From NCBI GenBank assembly GCA_002502095.1, contig DAPJ01000012.1, positions 8,488 through 72,487 on the forward strand: a stretch of DNA of 64,000 bases, given 5' to 3'. The DNA is from Euryarchaeota archaeon UBA62. Its GTDB lineage: Archaea > Thermoplasmatota > Poseidoniia > Poseidoniales > Thalassarchaeaceae. Position numbers and translations under genes: made by a program. Positions 8,450 to 16,976 of this stretch are shown here, piece by piece (the stretch's first letter is position 1; each line of letters starts with the position of its first letter). Under the pieces are notes generated by a model, which saw only the letters and a list, made by a program, of their open reading frames with translations, had not been told where the DNA came from and searched no databases.

Positions 8450-9175
8450 ATGCTAGCAGATGGTGAGTTCGATAAGCAGGTAGGAAATGACGGTGTAGAT
8501 GTATGGGTAACTCAGATGGGTGACTACATGAACATGAATACAGCTTTCATAGATAAGAAAAATGGAATTGTCGCTATAGTTGATCCTTTTGATTCTGAAA
8601 GATGGATAGAGGGATTAGCAGAGGAGGGTCTCCGTCCGACCCATATTTTGTATACACATACACACAGAGACCATGTTGAAGGATATTCATCCATGATCTC
8701 ACTCGCACCAAATGTGGAGGTTTGGGGCCATGAGGATGCCAGAGTTAGTGGAACGATGTCAAACAAAGTTTTCAGTCTAATAGGTCATGCCGTGTTCAAG
8801 AATGTAGACTTCACCAATACTTGGAAAAATAATCCTGATTCTTCTGTTGAGTTTAAGTTGGGTTCTATCTCACTAGTCGTCACTCACTCGCCGGGTCATG
8901 CCCCTGGACACGTTACATTACATGGACACGGTGTATATCATGCCGGAGATTTACTATTCACCAATGGGATGGGAAGGGTGGATTTACCAGGGAGTGATCC
9001 AGAGGCGCAATGGAGGAGTATCAGAAAAGCAAAATCAATTCTGGAGGGTCTGCCAAAAAATTGGCGATTAATTCCTGGACATAGATATGATTGGATTGAT
9101 GGGACGACTCCTGATTGGGTTACAATCGAAGAGGCATTAGAGCATAATTACGCCCTGAACAACCGGAACCTGTGA
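8450..9175 (+). CDS. MBL-fold metallo-hydrolase
   Basis: 241 residues, metallo-beta-lactamase fold. The metal-binding HxHxDH motif appears as HTHRDH near residue 70 (THILYTHTHRDHVEGY), with the third histidine in THSPGHAPGHVTLHG near 150, an aspartate in YHAGDLLF and a final histidine in LIPGHRYDW. The spacing resembles the glyoxalase II/RNase Z-like soluble hydrolases, but the substrate cannot be named. The ATG at 8450 is preferred over a TTG at 8438. The gene is divergent from leuS. A hairpin overlaps its stop codon. Confidence 0.85.
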   Translation: MLADGEFDKQVGNDGVDVWVTQMGDYMNMNTAFIDKKNGIVAIVDPFDSERWIEGLAEEGLRPTHILYTHTHRDHVEGYSSMISLAPNVEVWGHEDARVSGTMSNKVFSLIGHAVFKNVDFTNTWKNNPDSSVEFKLGSISLVVTHSPGHAPGHVTLHGHGVYHAGDLLFTNGMGRVDLPGSDPEAQWRSIRKAKSILEGLPKNWRLIPGHRYDWIDGTTPDWVTIEEALEHNYALNNRNL

Positions 9176-9184
9176 GAACAGGTT
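9167..9184 (+). terminator. Hairpin across the hydrolase stop codon
   Basis: AACCTGT at 9167-9173 pairs with ACAGGTT at 9178-9184 around a GAGA loop, overlapping the TGA stop. It is followed by a pyrimidine-rich stretch (ACTTCTTTCTTCTT). It lies between convergent genes, where a bidirectional terminator would be expected. Archaeal termination depends mainly on U-tracts, so the assignment is tentative. Confidence 0.4.
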
Positions 9185-9296
9185 ACTTCTTTCTTCTTAA
9201 CTTAGCAATGAATGATCCAATTGTGGCGATGAAAATCTTATTTCTCCATAACCATGATAGGAGTTTGAAAGTACTTCTGATCCTTCCCAAAATCAC
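9183..9296 (-). CDS. Possible 37-residue basic microprotein coupled to aceE
   Basis: A GTG at 9296-9294 overlaps the aceE stop as GTGA and opens 37 codons to a TAA at 9185-9183. The product begins MILGRIRSTFKLLSWLW, carries a hydrophobic run (IFIATIGSFIA) and ends LRRKK. That composition resembles a short membrane-associated or amphipathic peptide. The four-base overlap is the arrangement used elsewhere in this window for coupled genes. There is no homology evidence, and a chance ORF of this size is quite possible. Confidence 0.35.
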   Translation of the reverse strand: MILGRIRSTFKLLSWLWRNKIFIATIGSFIAKLRRKK

Positions 9297-11953
9297 TCCG
9301 CCTTGTCTTCTCTTTTGGGACTGATACCCATTCTTTTTGACGTCTCTTTGACTGTGCCAATTGGCATCTCTCCCACTCTCTCCAGTGCAGAGAGAGAAGC
9401 TATAATGATACTCTCAGTGTCTATCTCGAAGAATCTCCTAAGGTTTTCTCGCGTATCGGAACGTCCAAATCCATCAGTCCCTAGAACGGTAAACGTTCCT
9501 CCTACCCATCTCTGTATCATCTCAGGAATCGCTGCTATGTAGTCTGAGACCGCAATAGTTGGGGTATTATCTCCAAAGCAATCTGCAACGTATGATGAAA
9601 TTTCATTCTGCGGGTTGAGTCTGTTGTGCCTCTCCGAGTCTAATCCCTCTCTGCGTAGTTCCCCATATGAAGTCACGGACCAGACCTCAGATGAGACTCC
9701 ATGCTCAGATAGCAATAATGATGCCGCCTCTCGAGCGTACTGCAGGATTGGCCCTGATCCTAGTATCCTGACATGTGGGGAGTCATTACTATGTGATTCC
9801 TGAACCTTGTAAGCACCCTTGATGATCCCATAATCTGCCCCCTCGGGCTTTGGTAGCTGTTGCTGATTCTCATTGTACAGCATGACATAGTGTATTACAT
9901 CCATGTTCTCTCCCCACATCTCATTGATTCCGTGTCGGATAATTGTGGCAAGTTCGTAAGCATAGGCGGGATCCCAAGCACGACATCCTGGAACGGTTGA
10001 AGCCATTAGTAGGCTGTGTCCATCCTGATGCTGTAGGCCCTCTCCGTTCAGTGTGGTCCTACCAGCAGTGGCACCCATCAGAAATCCTCTAGCTCGTGAG
10101 TCCGCGGCCGCCCATACCTGATCTGCAGTTCTCTGAAATCCAAACATGGAGTAGAAGGTATAGAACGGGAGAGTGGGAGAGGCAGAGTGAGAGTAGGATG
10201 TAGCCGCCGCGGTCCAGGTCGCCATAGAGGTGGCCTCTGCAATACCCTCCTGAATTATCTGGCCCGACTCTGACTCCTTGTAATTCATGAGCATCTTGTG
10301 GTCTACTGGAGTATAGTTCTGACCAACCTGAGAGAAAATACCAAACTCACTGAATAGAGGGTCCATCCCAAAAGTCCTACCCTCATCAGGGATAATAGGT
10401 ACGACTCGAGGACCCACCTCAGACTTCAGTAGTTTTCTTAATAGTCTGACAAAAACCATTGTAGTTGAGACTAGCTGTCCTTCCCTAGTACCTTCATCGA
10501 ACTCCGAGAAGGTAGATATCTCTGGAACCTTGATGTCAACCCGGGGAGATCTCCTAGATGGGAGATATCCACCTAGTTCCTCCCTTCTACTTCTAAGATA
10601 CTCGATTTCATCTGAGTCTTCCCCGGGGTGATAAAGAGGGGAGTCCTCGAGAGTCTCGTCATCTATTGGTAGTTCCAAAGAGTCCCTATATGCGATAAGG
10701 TCCTGTAAAGCCATCTTCTTCTTTTGATGTGTTGAGTTTCTTCCCTCGAAGGAGTCTATCCCCCATCCTTTGACAGTATGAGAAAGAATGACTGCTGGTC
10801 CTTCGGCCGCCTCTGCACATTTGTAGGCGGCATAGACCTTCCTCGGGTCGTGACCACCTCTACGCATGTCCTCTATCTCAGCATCAGAGAGTGATTCTCC
10901 CAAGGAGGAGAGAATATCATTGCCAGAGAAGAATTCCTTTCTGAAGGCTGAAGGCTGAAGGGTACTCATCCTCTGCCAGTCGCCGTCATTAATTCCCTCA
11001 ATCCTTGATAATACAACCCCCATGGAATCTTCGTTCATTATCCGATCCCATCCTGATGACCAGAGGACCTTGATCACTGTCCAGCCTGCTCCTCGATATA
11101 GCCCCTCTAGTTCCTGAATAATTTTCGCATTGCCTCTAACTGGGCCATCTAGTCTTTGGAGATTACAGTTTACGACTACTATCAGATTGTCGAGATTTTC
11201 GCGGCCGGCTATCGCTATTGATGCTATAGATTCTGGCTCGTCCATTTCCCCATCACCCAGAAAGGCAAAGACCCGGCTTTGAGATGTATCCGCAAGTCCC
11301 CTCTGGTGAAGATATTTCCAGAACCTAGCTTGCATTACAGCCGCGAGTGGCCCTAGTCCCATGGATACAGTAGTATATTCCCAGAATTCTGGCATAAGCC
11401 TCGGATGAGGGTATGAGGAAAGTCCGTCTTTGAATGCCTCTTGTCTGAAATTGATCATCTGCTCACGTGAAATCCTGCCCTCGAGGAATGCCCGAGCGTA
11501 AATACCGGGGCTTACGTGGCCTTGGATGTAGATTGCATCTCCTATCCCATTGGAGTCTTTTCCTCTGAAAATATGGTTAAATCCGACTTCATACAGCGTA
11601 GAGCTGGATGCATAGGTAGAGATATGCCCTCCGATTCCATCTATTCTCCTGTTTGTATCAGAAACGACAACGGCCGCGTTCCAGAGTATCGAATTCTGAA
11701 TCTTCTTCTCTATTTCCAAGTCGCCCGGATATGGTGGTTGTTGGTCTAAGGATATGGTATTCAGATAGGGAGTTCTGGATGGTGGCTTAATCGGGATCGA
11801 GAGATCCTTTGCCTCAATCATGAGTTCATGTAGGAGCATACGAGCTCTTTCAACACCATGAGACTCTACAACTGATCTTATTGATTCCAACCATTCGTCT
11901 GTCTCCTCGGGATCGAAATCGGGAAGACTTTGGCGTGGTTTAGGACCTGACAT
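9293..11953 (-). CDS. aceE: Pyruvate dehydrogenase E1, homodimeric AceE type
   Basis: 886 residues, the normal length of AceE. It decarboxylates pyruvate with thiamine diphosphate and acetylates the lipoyl group of E2. The N-terminal region has RRIDGIGGHISTYASSSTLY and IYIQGHVSPGIYARAFLEGR. The ThDP-binding GDG...N motif reads GDGEMDEPES (near residue 230) to VVNCNLQRLDGPVRGN. HTVKGWGI and an RTTLNGEGLQHQDGHS loop follow. No E2 or E3 gene is in the window. Most archaea use ferredoxin oxidoreductases instead, so this is a bacterial-type enzyme, probably acquired by transfer. Confidence 0.96.
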   Translation of the reverse strand: MSGPKPRQSLPDFDPEETDEWLESIRSVVESHGVERARMLLHELMIEAKDLSIPIKPPSRTPYLNTISLDQQPPYPGDLEIEKKIQNSILWNAAVVVSDTNRRIDGIGGHISTYASSSTLYEVGFNHIFRGKDSNGIGDAIYIQGHVSPGIYARAFLEGRISREQMINFRQEAFKDGLSSYPHPRLMPEFWEYTTVSMGLGPLAAVMQARFWKYLHQRGLADTSQSRVFAFLGDGEMDEPESIASIAIAGRENLDNLIVVVNCNLQRLDGPVRGNAKIIQELEGLYRGAGWTVIKVLWSSGWDRIMNEDSMGVVLSRIEGINDGDWQRMSTLQPSAFRKEFFSGNDILSSLGESLSDAEIEDMRRGGHDPRKVYAAYKCAEAAEGPAVILSHTVKGWGIDSFEGRNSTHQKKKMALQDLIAYRDSLELPIDDETLEDSPLYHPGEDSDEIEYLRSRREELGGYLPSRRSPRVDIKVPEISTFSEFDEGTREGQLVSTTMVFVRLLRKLLKSEVGPRVVPIIPDEGRTFGMDPLFSEFGIFSQVGQNYTPVDHKMLMNYKESESGQIIQEGIAEATSMATWTAAATSYSHSASPTLPFYTFYSMFGFQRTADQVWAAADSRARGFLMGATAGRTTLNGEGLQHQDGHSLLMASTVPGCRAWDPAYAYELATIIRHGINEMWGENMDVIHYVMLYNENQQQLPKPEGADYGIIKGAYKVQESHSNDSPHVRILGSGPILQYAREAASLLLSEHGVSSEVWSVTSYGELRREGLDSERHNRLNPQNEISSYVADCFGDNTPTIAVSDYIAAIPEMIQRWVGGTFTVLGTDGFGRSDTRENLRRFFEIDTESIIIASLSALERVGEMPIGTVKETSKRMGISPKREDKAE

Positions 11954-12023
11954 GTGAGCACCTGCCCCTATGGGGCAGACTTCCGACAGCTAGTTGTTTA
12001 TTCAATGTTCGATAGTAACGAGT

Positions 12024-12605
12024 TCAGTTGGCAGGCCCTTTAGGACCTACAGTGACAACATGACACTCATGAATAGTGCGAACTCCTGCTACAGTAATCG
12101 ATGAGTCCCCATCGATACACCTCTCGCCCTCCCAGTTCCTAACTACCTTTGCTACTGTGCTTCTACCTGCCTTGTTTAGCGGATCTACCTTGAGTTCTAT
12201 TGAGACCTCTTCGGCTTCCCCCATCCATCTCAATACTGCTTCAATAGATTTACTAGCAATACCGTGATTTTGCTCGGAGCTCCTAACCCAGTAGCCCAGG
12301 TTCCATGATGCTTGTCCAGATCTTGTAACACGATCAAAACCTATCAGACCAAGTAAAGAGTCGTCCCAAGGCCTTACCATTATCCAATGGTGCAATAGTC
12401 CTGCTCTCCCCATTCTCTCAGTTTCTGATAGGAATTCAGATATTTGCTGTTTCAGATCGGCATCTGGATTGATCCAAGGCATAGCTCTATTGACTTCAGG
12501 CCAAGTCTCCTCAAATGCCTCCAAAAGATCCTTCGATCTCGTATTGGATGCTGGTCTGAGAACGAGTTCTTCGCCCACTCTAATAGAGCTAGTCGCGCGC
12601 CTCAT
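12024..12605 (-). CDS. GNAT-family N-acetyltransferase, RimJ/RimL-like
   Basis: 193 residues with the layout of RimJ/RimL-type GNAT enzymes, which transfer acetyl from acetyl-CoA to protein N-termini or small amines. The N-terminus LVLRPASNTRSKDLLEAF is the typical first strand and helix. GYWVRSSEQNHGIASKSIEAVLRW corresponds to the pyrophosphate-binding region, with the usual R/Q-x-x-G-x-G/A loop altered to EQNHGIA. VDPLNKAGRSTVAKV matches the 'N.aS..va.k' helix, with some substitutions. The acceptor substrate is unknown. It lies between aceE and the zinc-ribbon gene on the same strand. Confidence 0.8.
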   Translation of the reverse strand: MRRATSSIRVGEELVLRPASNTRSKDLLEAFEETWPEVNRAMPWINPDADLKQQISEFLSETERMGRAGLLHHWIMVRPWDDSLLGLIGFDRVTRSGQASWNLGYWVRSSEQNHGIASKSIEAVLRWMGEAEEVSIELKVDPLNKAGRSTVAKVVRNWEGERCIDGDSSITVAGVRTIHECHVVTVGPKGPAN

Positions 12606-12650
12606 AACGTATCGGAAAAGGGCCTATCGCATCATCTCTGCGGAGATGAG

Positions 12651-13718
12651 TCATGGTCTCAATTTTGCTTTGGCATTAGAAACTGCATCATCTTCGGGGT
12701 AAACTCTGAGTGCCGCCTCTAGCAATTTATCTACTGCTTGGGCCCTGCCCATTCTCTGCAATAGAGCACCTATTGGATAGACTAGCTTTGTTCTGTCACC
12801 TAAATGTGGGCCGACTTCATCCAGTATGACTGTCGCTTGGGCGATATTTTTGGATTTCGCGGCTTCCATAGCAGACTTCACCTTCTGGGCCACATCCCTT
12901 CCAGACCACTCTTCTTGTTGGGCCCATGGCCAAATATTCTCTATCTTAGAGTCGGCAACAGGCCTGGAGTCGATCATTGACAAATCGGGAGGAGGAGGTA
13001 TGGGCATAGGCTCTTGGTCATCATCAACTATGGGTGGATCGATTTTGACTTCTCTGAGAGGAGGGAGGTCTGTCGGGGGACTGGGTAGTACCTCTGGATT
13101 CTCAGATACCTCCTCATCGACAACAATATCCCGAGATGGCTCAGGGAGTGTTTCTCCTTTCTCAACCTCTAAAGGTTCTGGTATTTCTTCGGCAGAGACT
13201 ATTTCCACATCTTCTGATGATTCCGAGGTTGGCTTTATCAGGTCCACTTGTTGTATGGGTATCTCTTCTAGTCCTTCTTCTTCGGCTTCTGGCATTTCGA
13301 ACTTTGTAACAAATTCGGGAGCGTCGTCAGGAGTTAGTTCGTAATCCTCGTATTCCTCCTCTTCGACTGGTTCGGGTTTGTCAACAGTAAACGCGAAGCT
13401 GGGTTTCTGCTTGGTAACTACTGAATCGTCGCTACCATACTGTTTGACATCTATTGTTACGTCATCCATCGTGAATGTGGTTCTAGACCAGTCCACTATG
13501 TCCTCTTCTTCGTCCTCCTCAAAATCTGAGAGTAATTCGTCAAAAAGTTCTGTAGCTTCTTCCTTATCGACATTATTTGCTTGTTGATGAGATGCCATTT
13601 TCAGCTGATAAGAGCATCTTGAACAAATCTCTGAATCCTCAGGATTCTTCTCTTGACATAGGGGACACTGGATGGTATTATCGGCTGGCTTTCTATTGAA
13701 TTTGAATCTATCAAACAC
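12651..13718 (-). CDS. Acidic zinc-ribbon protein with helical C-terminal domain
   Basis: 355 residues. Residues 18-36 form a zinc ribbon (CPLCQEKNPEDSEICSRC). The middle, about residues 50-260, is very rich in Glu, Asp, Pro and Ser and looks disordered. The last 90 residues (from IENIWPWAQQEEW) are helical and resemble a tetratricopeptide-type repeat pair: SAMEAAKSKNIAQATVILDE and LQRMGRAQAVDKLLEAALRV. The design suggests a scaffold or adaptor, but the family is not recognised. It is transcribed divergently from the helicase gene at 13789. Confidence 0.75.
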   Translation of the reverse strand: MFDRFKFNRKPADNTIQCPLCQEKNPEDSEICSRCSYQLKMASHQQANNVDKEEATELFDELLSDFEEDEEEDIVDWSRTTFTMDDVTIDVKQYGSDDSVVTKQKPSFAFTVDKPEPVEEEEYEDYELTPDDAPEFVTKFEMPEAEEEGLEEIPIQQVDLIKPTSESSEDVEIVSAEEIPEPLEVEKGETLPEPSRDIVVDEEVSENPEVLPSPPTDLPPLREVKIDPPIVDDDQEPMPIPPPPDLSMIDSRPVADSKIENIWPWAQQEEWSGRDVAQKVKSAMEAAKSKNIAQATVILDEVGPHLGDRTKLVYPIGALLQRMGRAQAVDKLLEAALRVYPEDDAVSNAKAKLRP

Positions 13719-13788
13719 TAACGCATCCCCCCCCTATTGTCCATTCCCCGAAACTCATCGTATAATCCTCACGGGGATATGAGCGATA

Positions 13789-15783
13789 ATGCTCGGTAGG
13801 AATTTGTCATTATTCTCTGGCAATAGTGATGAAGGTCCAGTGCTACGGAAGCATGTGGAAGGAGATTCTGAAGATCGTCGTGGTCGATTCAAAAGGAGTC
13901 AGGATCATCATGAGCTCTATCAGAAATTGATACGTTGGGAGCTTGATGATGAGCTATATGCCACTGAAAAGAGGCTTCGTGACTGGACTAGAGAGAGACT
14001 GGTCTCAAACGGGTTAGCTCTTTTCGACTTGATTGCGAAACCAGATGGCTGGCTTTTCGACCAGCGAATAGTCAAACTAAGGCGAAAGAGTAGGTCTGAT
14101 CTCGGACAGCATAGATTTAGGCAGGGAGATATTGTCATGCTGAGTCGCGGGGACCCTCTTTCAGAGAAGCCTATTGAAGCCATAGTTAGTGATCGTCGAA
14201 GAGACTCTATTAGAGTTGTACTCAAAGAGACCCCATCTGACCTCAGGAAGGACACATGGAGAATGGATAGGGGTGCTAATAGGATAGCTTATGACAGAAT
14301 GAGAGATTCTCTAAATTCAATCTTCCAAGAAGAAGGAGGGGTTCCTATGAGAGACTTGATTCTAGGGTCCGTACATGATCCGTCTGGTACTTCTTCTCTA
14401 CCTCCCCAACTCGGTGGGGCAAGAGGAAGGAGATTTGTCTTGGATAGTTCTTTGAATAAACCACAACGAGAAGCCGCTCTCGCAGCGATACAGCAGAGGC
14501 TGACTCTGATACAGGGCCCTCCTGGAACGGGAAAAACACACACTGCAGTACGTATTATTGAGGCGTGGTCACAGCAAGATCTGGGGACTATCCTAGCGGT
14601 GGCAGATTCAAATGTCGCTGTGGACAATTTGTTGGAAGGATTACTGCAGCTAGGCGTGAGGGCCGTGAGACTGGGACAGCCAGTGAAAGTAAGGGAGGGT
14701 TTGAGGGACGCAACAATGGATGCTCTGATGGAAAAGCATCCACTTAGGAAAGACCTCATAGATCATTTAGAGCTCAATGAGAAGCTGGGTCGTAAAATCA
14801 AGGGAATGAGGGGGGGCAAGGAGAAGGGACTTGCTCACAGAGATTTAGGAAGGGGGTGGAAGGAAGTGAGAAGGATTGAAGGCCAGATGAGAGACGATAT
14901 CTTGGATAGGGCACAAGTCCTCTGCTGTACTTGCATAGGTTCCGGACACGAGCTTCTGGATGGAAGAAGATTTAGTCAGGTTTTGATTGATGAAGCTACT
15001 CAAGCTACAGAGCCGTCCACTTTGGTGCCAATTGTCAGAGGTGCCAGACAGATTGTTCTCGTTGGGGATCACAAGCAACTATCTCCCACAGTTATATCCA
15101 GAAGAGCTGAGGATGGTGGATTGAGTAAGTCTCTATTCGAGAGAATCATGGAAATGGGCATTACCCCCTTCTTGCTGACAAAACAATACAGGATGCACCC
15201 GGGGATATCGGAATTCCCTAACGAGATGTTTTATGATGGGAAATTGGAGGATGGGGTAACAGAATCCGATAGGAAAGCACCTGCAGGTATTCTATGGCCC
15301 GATTGGGAAAGGCCTGTTGCCTTCTTACCAGTTGAAGGAGGAGAGGTAGATGGACCTGATGGGGCTTCAAAGGAGAATAAGGCTGAAGCTTCTTGGGTTG
15401 CAAAAATCGTGGAGGACCTAGTAAATGCTGGAGAGATAGGGCAAGACCAAATTGGAGTCATCACTCCTTATGCGGCTCAAGTTAGGGCTATTCGAGATGT
15501 TCTTCCAGAGGCCCTAACTGACTTGGAGGTGAAGACTGTGGATGGATATCAAGGAAGGGAGAAGGAAATCATAATTTTCTCATGCGTGAGATCTAACTCG
15601 GATGGAAATGTTGGGTTCCTGTCCGATCCAAGGAGATTAAATGTGGCGCTGACTAGAGCTAAGAGGGGTTTAGTGGTTATAGGAGACCCCGCTACTCTGA
15701 GGCATGATGAGAATTGGGCCTCCTGGATTGATCATGCTAGTAAACACAACCTTGAGGCGTGGCACATCATCGGAATGGCTTGA
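13789..15783 (+). CDS. SF1 helicase, UPF1/DNA2/IGHMBP2-like
   Basis: 664 residues. All SF1 helicase motifs are present: Walker A LIQGPPGTGKTHTA (near residue 243), motif II VLIDEATQATEPS (near 401), motif III VGDHKQLSPT, motif IV LTKQYRMHPGISEF, motif V VKTVDGYQGREKE and motif VI RLNVALTRAKRGLVVIGD. The DEATQ box and the motif order are those of UPF1-like 5'-3' helicases acting on RNA or DNA. The N-terminal 200 residues include an IGHMBP2-like OB region (GDIVMLSRGDPLSEKP). Nucleic-acid target and role are not determined by sequence. Confidence 0.93.
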   Translation: MLGRNLSLFSGNSDEGPVLRKHVEGDSEDRRGRFKRSQDHHELYQKLIRWELDDELYATEKRLRDWTRERLVSNGLALFDLIAKPDGWLFDQRIVKLRRKSRSDLGQHRFRQGDIVMLSRGDPLSEKPIEAIVSDRRRDSIRVVLKETPSDLRKDTWRMDRGANRIAYDRMRDSLNSIFQEEGGVPMRDLILGSVHDPSGTSSLPPQLGGARGRRFVLDSSLNKPQREAALAAIQQRLTLIQGPPGTGKTHTAVRIIEAWSQQDLGTILAVADSNVAVDNLLEGLLQLGVRAVRLGQPVKVREGLRDATMDALMEKHPLRKDLIDHLELNEKLGRKIKGMRGGKEKGLAHRDLGRGWKEVRRIEGQMRDDILDRAQVLCCTCIGSGHELLDGRRFSQVLIDEATQATEPSTLVPIVRGARQIVLVGDHKQLSPTVISRRAEDGGLSKSLFERIMEMGITPFLLTKQYRMHPGISEFPNEMFYDGKLEDGVTESDRKAPAGILWPDWERPVAFLPVEGGEVDGPDGASKENKAEASWVAKIVEDLVNAGEIGQDQIGVITPYAAQVRAIRDVLPEALTDLEVKTVDGYQGREKEIIIFSCVRSNSDGNVGFLSDPRRLNVALTRAKRGLVVIGDPATLRHDENWASWIDHASKHNLEAWHIIGMA

Positions 15784-15792
15784 GGGAGTACT

Positions 15793-16368
15793 GTGGCCGA
15801 CCATGATTCACCGATTTCACTTTCACCTTCTGGTGGTTCGTTAGCTAGAGTTATTGTGGCAGAGCAGAACGCTGACCATTGGAAAATACCTGAGGGTACT
15901 ATTCTAGCTTCCGCAACGAGAAGGGGCACTGCTTTCGCGATTGATGTCGTTATTGTTACGACTGTTTTGATGCTTGTTACCAGGTTCCAGCTGATGAATG
16001 TGTGGAATCTCAAGACATGGGAAGACTCCACACATCATTCTCTAGCGTATACTTTCATATTATTTGCATCGCACTGGCTTTACTGGAGGTTAACGGGAAT
16101 CAGATTTTCTAGATCTCTTGGACAGAGATCGATGGGACTAGCTGTATTAGTTGACGATGGAAGTGAAATGACTAGTGAGATGTGGGATCGAAGGGCTTTC
16201 AGGAAGTTAGTATATCTAATTCCAGTTGTAAATTTGATTGTAGGATCATATGAGGTGGCTAGGATATTCCAAAGGCATACGCATCAGACAAATATCGATC
16301 TAAGTGTTGGATCGATTGTTGCACAGGCAGATTCACTGCCTCCTGCTAATAGACGACATATCAGGTAG
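15793..16368 (+). CDS. RDD-family membrane protein
   Basis: 191 residues, starting at GTG 15793 nine bases after the helicase stop. The RDD signature is present: an Arg-containing start of the first membrane segment (ASATRRGTAFAIDVVIVTTVL), a second segment (LAYTFILFASHWLYW), then the conserved GIRFSRSLGQRSMGLAVLVDDG loop and a third segment (RKLVYLIPVVNLIVGSY). RDD proteins are small membrane proteins of mixed or unclear function, some linked to sodium/proton exchange. The N- and C-termini are hydrophilic. Confidence 0.82.
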   Translation: MADHDSPISLSPSGGSLARVIVAEQNADHWKIPEGTILASATRRGTAFAIDVVIVTTVLMLVTRFQLMNVWNLKTWEDSTHHSLAYTFILFASHWLYWRLTGIRFSRSLGQRSMGLAVLVDDGSEMTSEMWDRRAFRKLVYLIPVVNLIVGSYEVARIFQRHTHQTNIDLSVGSIVAQADSLPPANRRHIR

Positions 16369-16373
16369 ATGCC

Positions 16374-16976
16374 ATGAAAGATGCAGTATCTAGTTTGAGA
16401 AGGGGGATGTGTGTTGTTTATCCGACCTCCACACAGCCTGCGTTGGGTTGCTTGCCAACCAGTGAGTCACTAGATTTACTATATACGTTGAAAAATAGAG
16501 AGGGGGATCAGCCAGTAAGTCTTGCAGTGGCAAATCTTGAGCAGGCTAGGAAGATCGCACATATTCCAGATGGCGTAGTGTCATTGTTAGATCATTTTCC
16601 CACTGGTTCAATTACGGTGGTTCTTGATTCAAAGTCTACACTAGACGAGAGGCTTGGAGGAGAGAGAGTTGCATTAAGAGTGGTATCTCACAATACTGCA
16701 GTCAGACTGATCGATGAAGTCGGTCCGATTACAGCCACGAGTGCAAATATTTCTGGAAGTCCGCCCGAGAATGACCCAGCCATGGCCGCTCGCTCTCTTT
16801 CAACTGATGGTTTACACATACCATTCGTTAGCGGACTCTGCGGGGGTGGTGTACCCAGTACCTTGATATCGTGGGAATCCTCCACTCGCTCACCCGATAC
16901 TACAGGAACCAAGGTTCTGAGAGAAGGTTTAGTGAAGAAATTGGAGGTTTTTGATTGGTTGAAGAGTCAGATTTGA
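16374..16976 (+). CDS. Threonylcarbamoyl-AMP synthase, Sua5/YrdC
   Basis: 200 residues, a single YrdC domain. It makes threonylcarbamoyl-AMP from Thr, bicarbonate and ATP for the t6A37 modification of ANN-decoding tRNAs. Family marks are the substrate-binding start CVVYPTSTQPALGC, a NREGDQPVSLAVANLEQA stretch (KxR...KP-type loop), FPTGSITVVL, RVALRVVSHN and ITATSANISGSP. It lacks the C-terminal Sua5 domain. Pcc1, a KEOPS subunit of the same modification pathway, is at 40785. The 3' end overlaps the MetAP start by 22 bases. Confidence 0.9.
   Translation: MKDAVSSLRRGMCVVYPTSTQPALGCLPTSESLDLLYTLKNREGDQPVSLAVANLEQARKIAHIPDGVVSLLDHFPTGSITVVLDSKSTLDERLGGERVALRVVSHNTAVRLIDEVGPITATSANISGSPPENDPAMAARSLSTDGLHIPFVSGLCGGGVPSTLISWESSTRSPDTTGTKVLREGLVKKLEVFDWLKSQI

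Noticed and set aside
13378..13587. Ser-rich ORF on the opposite strand of the acidic protein gene
   Set aside because: Serine runs are the mirror of the Glu/Asp codons of the real gene.
16955..16976. Frameshift between Sua5 and MetAP
   Set aside because: The overlap is explained by a TTG start with GGAGG seven bases upstream; both proteins are complete.
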